This document shows, piece by piece, positions 36,527-38,204 of a stretch of 38,204 bases of DNA. The notes under the pieces are model-generated. The model had not been told where the DNA came from. It saw only the letters and a list, made by a program, of their open reading frames with translations, and ran no database searches. The stretch comes from a virus, in the IMG/VR virus record IMGVR_UViG_3300021361_000004, positions 1 through 38,204 of that record. The stretch is one strand, 5' to 3'. The position numbers and the translations under genes were made by a program. Each line of letters starts with the position of its first letter. Position 1 is the stretch's first letter.

Positions 36527-36737
36527 ATATTTCCTGAGAAACTAAAGAGAGGAATTTCTCGGCTTCCTCAAAGCCGGTCTGCACCATGCAATCATGTAGC
36601 ATGGGTAGCAGATTGGGGCCAGTCGGCTGATACGTGGAGTCTAGCACATTAGCACTATGGAACTGCACAGCGTCAGCCATGGTGTAGTCCACACGCAACA
36701 GTACGCCCTGATACTCATATACGTAAGAGTGGGTCAC
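36504..36737 (-). CDS. Hypothetical protein, 77 aa
   Basis: The start is GTG 36737, overlapping the ligase stop by four bases (GTGA), with GAGG a few bases upstream. The protein is a short alpha/beta unit: THSYVYEYQGVLLRVDYTMA, then helices (LLPMLHDCMVQTGFEEAEKF, LSLVSQEIYG). There is no membrane segment and no known motif. It is linked by overlaps to both the ligase and the 140-aa gene and is probably translated by coupling. The function is not known. Confidence 0.65.
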   Translation of the reverse strand: MTHSYVYEYQGVLLRVDYTMADAVQFHSANVLDSTYQPTGPNLLPMLHDCMVQTGFEEAEKFLSLVSQEIYGTSRTD

Positions 36738-37618
36738 ACGTCCTCACGAATGCCGTAGTACCTAGGGAATCGTGGTTTATCCTTCACACCATAGCCGAAG
36801 CTACGCCAGTGAATAGTCTTGCCCAGCAACAGATTGGGCGTTTCCCAGACTATTCGCCGCTCGGCGTGCGACATAGTTCCTGGAGCGACGCGTAACTCGC
36901 CCCAAGTAGCATCCCGTACAATAATGGTTCCCACCATGCCAGAGGGGACGAGTCCGTCAGCGCGTTTGCTGCGCTTGGCACGGCCAAGCTCATCAGTATC
37001 CAGGTCATTCTGGTTGCTAGAGCCTTGCTCGATACCGATGACTTCCGCTTCACCATCTTGGAACCTCTTAAGCTTCATTAGGTAGCCTTCACGCAGCGTG
37101 GAGCGCCCGTGCTTATAGGGGCCAATAGCTGAGCGCAGCATCACACCCTCGTAACCACGCTCTAACACCTCATTCTCGTAAATCTCAAGTTGCACCTGAT
37201 TTTCCACAGGTGTTTGTTCTACATGGATAATACGCCCTCCGCCCTCTACTTCTCCACACGCAAACTCGAAGCTAGCGTCGAATACGTCTCGGTACAGTCT
37301 ATCTGGGGTGTCAAACATCCAGTAGGTAAAATTTGGCTGGCCGTCGAAACTCATTACCCCACTCTGAGTACGTCCTAGCACCTCACCTTCTGTGGTACTA
37401 CCGACAATAAGCTCGCCGTCGAGATTGTGTAGGTTCTTGGCCCACGTCTGCACGAAGCGGTTACGGATGGGCTTGGCGTTGCGACTATATGCTACGCCCT
37501 CCCACACAATGCAACGCACTCCATCCAGCTTTGGGCTAACCAGCAGTGGGTAGTGCAGCGTACTCAGGTCTACGCCATCCAGACTGGCGCTAAGCATAGG
37601 TTTGAAAGGTAGAGTCAT
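36734..37618 (-). CDS. ATP-dependent DNA ligase, 294 aa
   Basis: The enzyme seals nicks during replication through an enzyme-AMP intermediate. Visible nucleotidyltransferase motifs are motif I SPKLDGVRC with the adenylated K30, motif III NLDGELIVG (D67, E69), motif IIIa TYWMFD, motif IV YEGVMLRS, and motif V LMKLKRF. A short OB-like domain follows (EAEVIGIEQG and GMVGTIIVRD, then GELRVAPG). The length is close to that of small T7-type ligases. ATG 37618 is chosen because GAGG precedes it and the catalytic lysine falls at the expected distance; a much longer frame upstream would overlap two other genes. Confidence 0.92.
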   Translation of the reverse strand: MTLPFKPMLSASLDGVDLSTLHYPLLVSPKLDGVRCIVWEGVAYSRNAKPIRNRFVQTWAKNLHNLDGELIVGSTTEGEVLGRTQSGVMSFDGQPNFTYWMFDTPDRLYRDVFDASFEFACGEVEGGGRIIHVEQTPVENQVQLEIYENEVLERGYEGVMLRSAIGPYKHGRSTLREGYLMKLKRFQDGEAEVIGIEQGSSNQNDLDTDELGRAKRSKRADGLVPSGMVGTIIVRDATWGELRVAPGTMSHAERRIVWETPNLLLGKTIHWRSFGYGVKDKPRFPRYYGIREDV

Positions 37619-37620
37619 TC

Positions 37621-37785
37621 TTAACCTCGTCCGATTAGGTAGCCCAGGAATACACCCAGGGCCATGCCCAGCATAAACCAATTCGGGCGCACCCAGGTGT
37701 CTGAGTGCTCCAACTCTTGCGCATACCCGACTTCGAATTGGCAGTCGTGCAGGTTGCGGGGGGTAGTGTAGTGTGAGCGCCTCAT
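37621..37785 (-). CDS. Small membrane protein, 54 aa
   Basis: ATG 37785 follows AAAGGAGAAGCC, a strong ribosome binding site, and overlaps the stop of the 281-aa gene in ATGA; it ends two bases before the ligase ATG. The first 32 residues are polar (RRSHYTTPRNLHDCQFEVGY, then AQELEHSDTW), and the C-terminus is one glycine-rich transmembrane helix (WFMLGMALGVFLGYLIGRG). The expected topology is a tail-anchored protein of the inner membrane. No family is recognised. Tight packing between two genes supports it as real. Confidence 0.68.
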   Translation of the reverse strand: MRRSHYTTPRNLHDCQFEVGYAQELEHSDTWVRPNWFMLGMALGVFLGYLIGRG

Positions 37786-38204
37786 GGCTTCTCCTTTGCT
37801 CGTTGCATGGCGGCGTCAATAGCGGTGTTGGCATCTTCCGGATAAATGATATCCCATTGACCGCCCCATCCGCCGTTTTCATTCCATTTACAGATTGCAA
37901 AATCCTCAGACTCGTCACGCGCAAAGCGATACCTATCCGCATCCCGCGCCACATCCTCCGGCACCGCCGAGTGCGGGGGTTGGGGAGTGGTGTAGAGCTT
38001 GTGCGAGCCGTCCGGCAGCTTTGCAAATGGCATCACCTTGATGTCTTCGGCCTCCCCGCCGTCAAACCAACCCGTGACAATATGCTGCGCCACCGGCTCT
38101 GAGGCAGACTGAGAGGCAGCGAACAAGCCTTGAAGTCGCTCAATCTCGCGCTCTGCCTTCTCAAGCTCATCGCGCTCGTTGCAGTCGCTGCCACAGGTGG
38201 GACA
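37782..38204 (-). CDS. Cysteine-rich phage protein, C-terminal part (residues 142-281 of 281)
   Basis: This is the continuation of the gene that starts at 535. It enters the window at 38204 in phase (CPTCGSDC, then the charged helix) and stops at 37782. The C-terminal domain (VAQHIVTGWFDGGEAEDIKV, LPDGSHKLYTTPQ, DADRYRFARDESEDFAICKW, DANTAIDAAMQRAKE) has the DA-RYR and D-AIDAAM segments common in phage accessory proteins of unknown function. A shorter start (TTG 38126) would only arise if the window were read as linear. Its end overlaps the 54-aa membrane-protein gene. The last 112 bases duplicate 1-112. Confidence 0.8.
   Translation of the reverse strand, partial: CPTCGSDCNERDELEKAEREIERLQGLFAASQSASEPVAQHIVTGWFDGGEAEDIKVMPFAKLPDGSHKLYTTPQPPHSAVPEDVARDADRYRFARDESEDFAICKWNENGGWGGQWDIIYPEDANTAIDAAMQRAKEKP
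38093..38204. repeat. Right copy of the 112-bp terminal duplication
   Basis: Identical to bases 1-112. One copy should be removed to obtain the 38,092-bp circular unit. Confidence 0.9.

Noticed and set aside
36734-38026. 430-aa frame extending DNA ligase upstream
   Set aside because: The extra 136 residues lack ligase features, overlap the 54-aa and 281-aa genes, and ATG 37618 has a proper binding site and the right distance to K30.
1-38204. Integrase, repressor, phage RNA polymerase, tRNA genes or insertion sequences
   Set aside because: Looked for among the reading frames and gaps; none could be supported by motifs. tRNA genes were judged only by eye.

Overview
The window is an essentially complete genome of a tailed, podovirus-like double-stranded DNA phage. 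The first 112 bases (1-112) are identical to the last 112 (38093-38204), and one minus-strand reading frame runs without a break across that join, so the molecule closes to a circle of 38,092 bp. The set of packaging, portal, capsid, adaptor and nozzle-like proteins, followed by a run of glutamine/alanine-rich internal-virion-like proteins and no tape measure or sheath, points to a short-tailed phage. A T4-type lysozyme, a three-TM holin and consistent AGGAG-type ribosome binding sites fit a Gram-negative bacterial host; I cannot name it. I see no integrase, repressor, phage RNA polymerase or tRNA gene, which suggests a strictly lytic phage using host RNA polymerase.

Layout. (1) 1494 leftward through the junction to 37621: a minus-strand run of small or unknown genes (SAAE-repeat protein, 77 aa, 41 aa, a 281-aa cysteine-rich protein split by the window ends, a 54-aa membrane protein) that continues into the replication block. 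(2) 1642-4143, plus strand: a 78-aa basic protein, a terminator, a promoter, and a TOPRIM-like/SF3-like primase-helicase. (3) 4148-5282: mostly non-coding, with many TGCCACC iterons beside an AT-rich stretch (candidate origin), one 108-aa gene, a terminator, and duplicated upstream elements. (4) 5283-25623, plus strand: terminase, portal, scaffold, capsid, tail adaptor, nozzle, internal virion proteins, tail fibre, lysis genes, an SGNH-hydrolase tail protein and a holin. (5) 25641-25672: terminator between the convergent blocks. (6) 37618 down to 25689, minus strand: ATP-dependent DNA ligase, unknown proteins, family A DNA polymerase, Cas4-like nuclease, VRR-NUC nuclease, SNF2-type helicase, a charged protein, and finally a DNA-modification island.

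The most interesting part is 25689-29855. It encodes a TET-associated-type glycosyltransferase (TAGT), a membrane protein, a protein of the alpha-glutamyl/putrescinyl-thymine pyrophosphorylase / 5-hmdU-kinase helical-domain family, a small protein, a MazG-like pyrophosphohydrolase, a thymidylate synthase/hydroxymethylase homologue, and an Nmad1-like (DUF1599) protein with an added zinc-ribbon-like tail. These genes overlap by 4-38 bases throughout. Together they suggest that this phage makes a hydroxymethylated pyrimidine (most likely 5-hydroxymethyl-dUMP), adjusts nucleotide pools, puts the base into DNA, and elaborates it further, perhaps with a sugar, to escape host restriction. No TET/JBP oxygenase and no P-loop hydroxymethyl-base kinase is visible, so the combination differs from the pathways I know. 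All functional calls rest on motif recognition by eye, without database searches.
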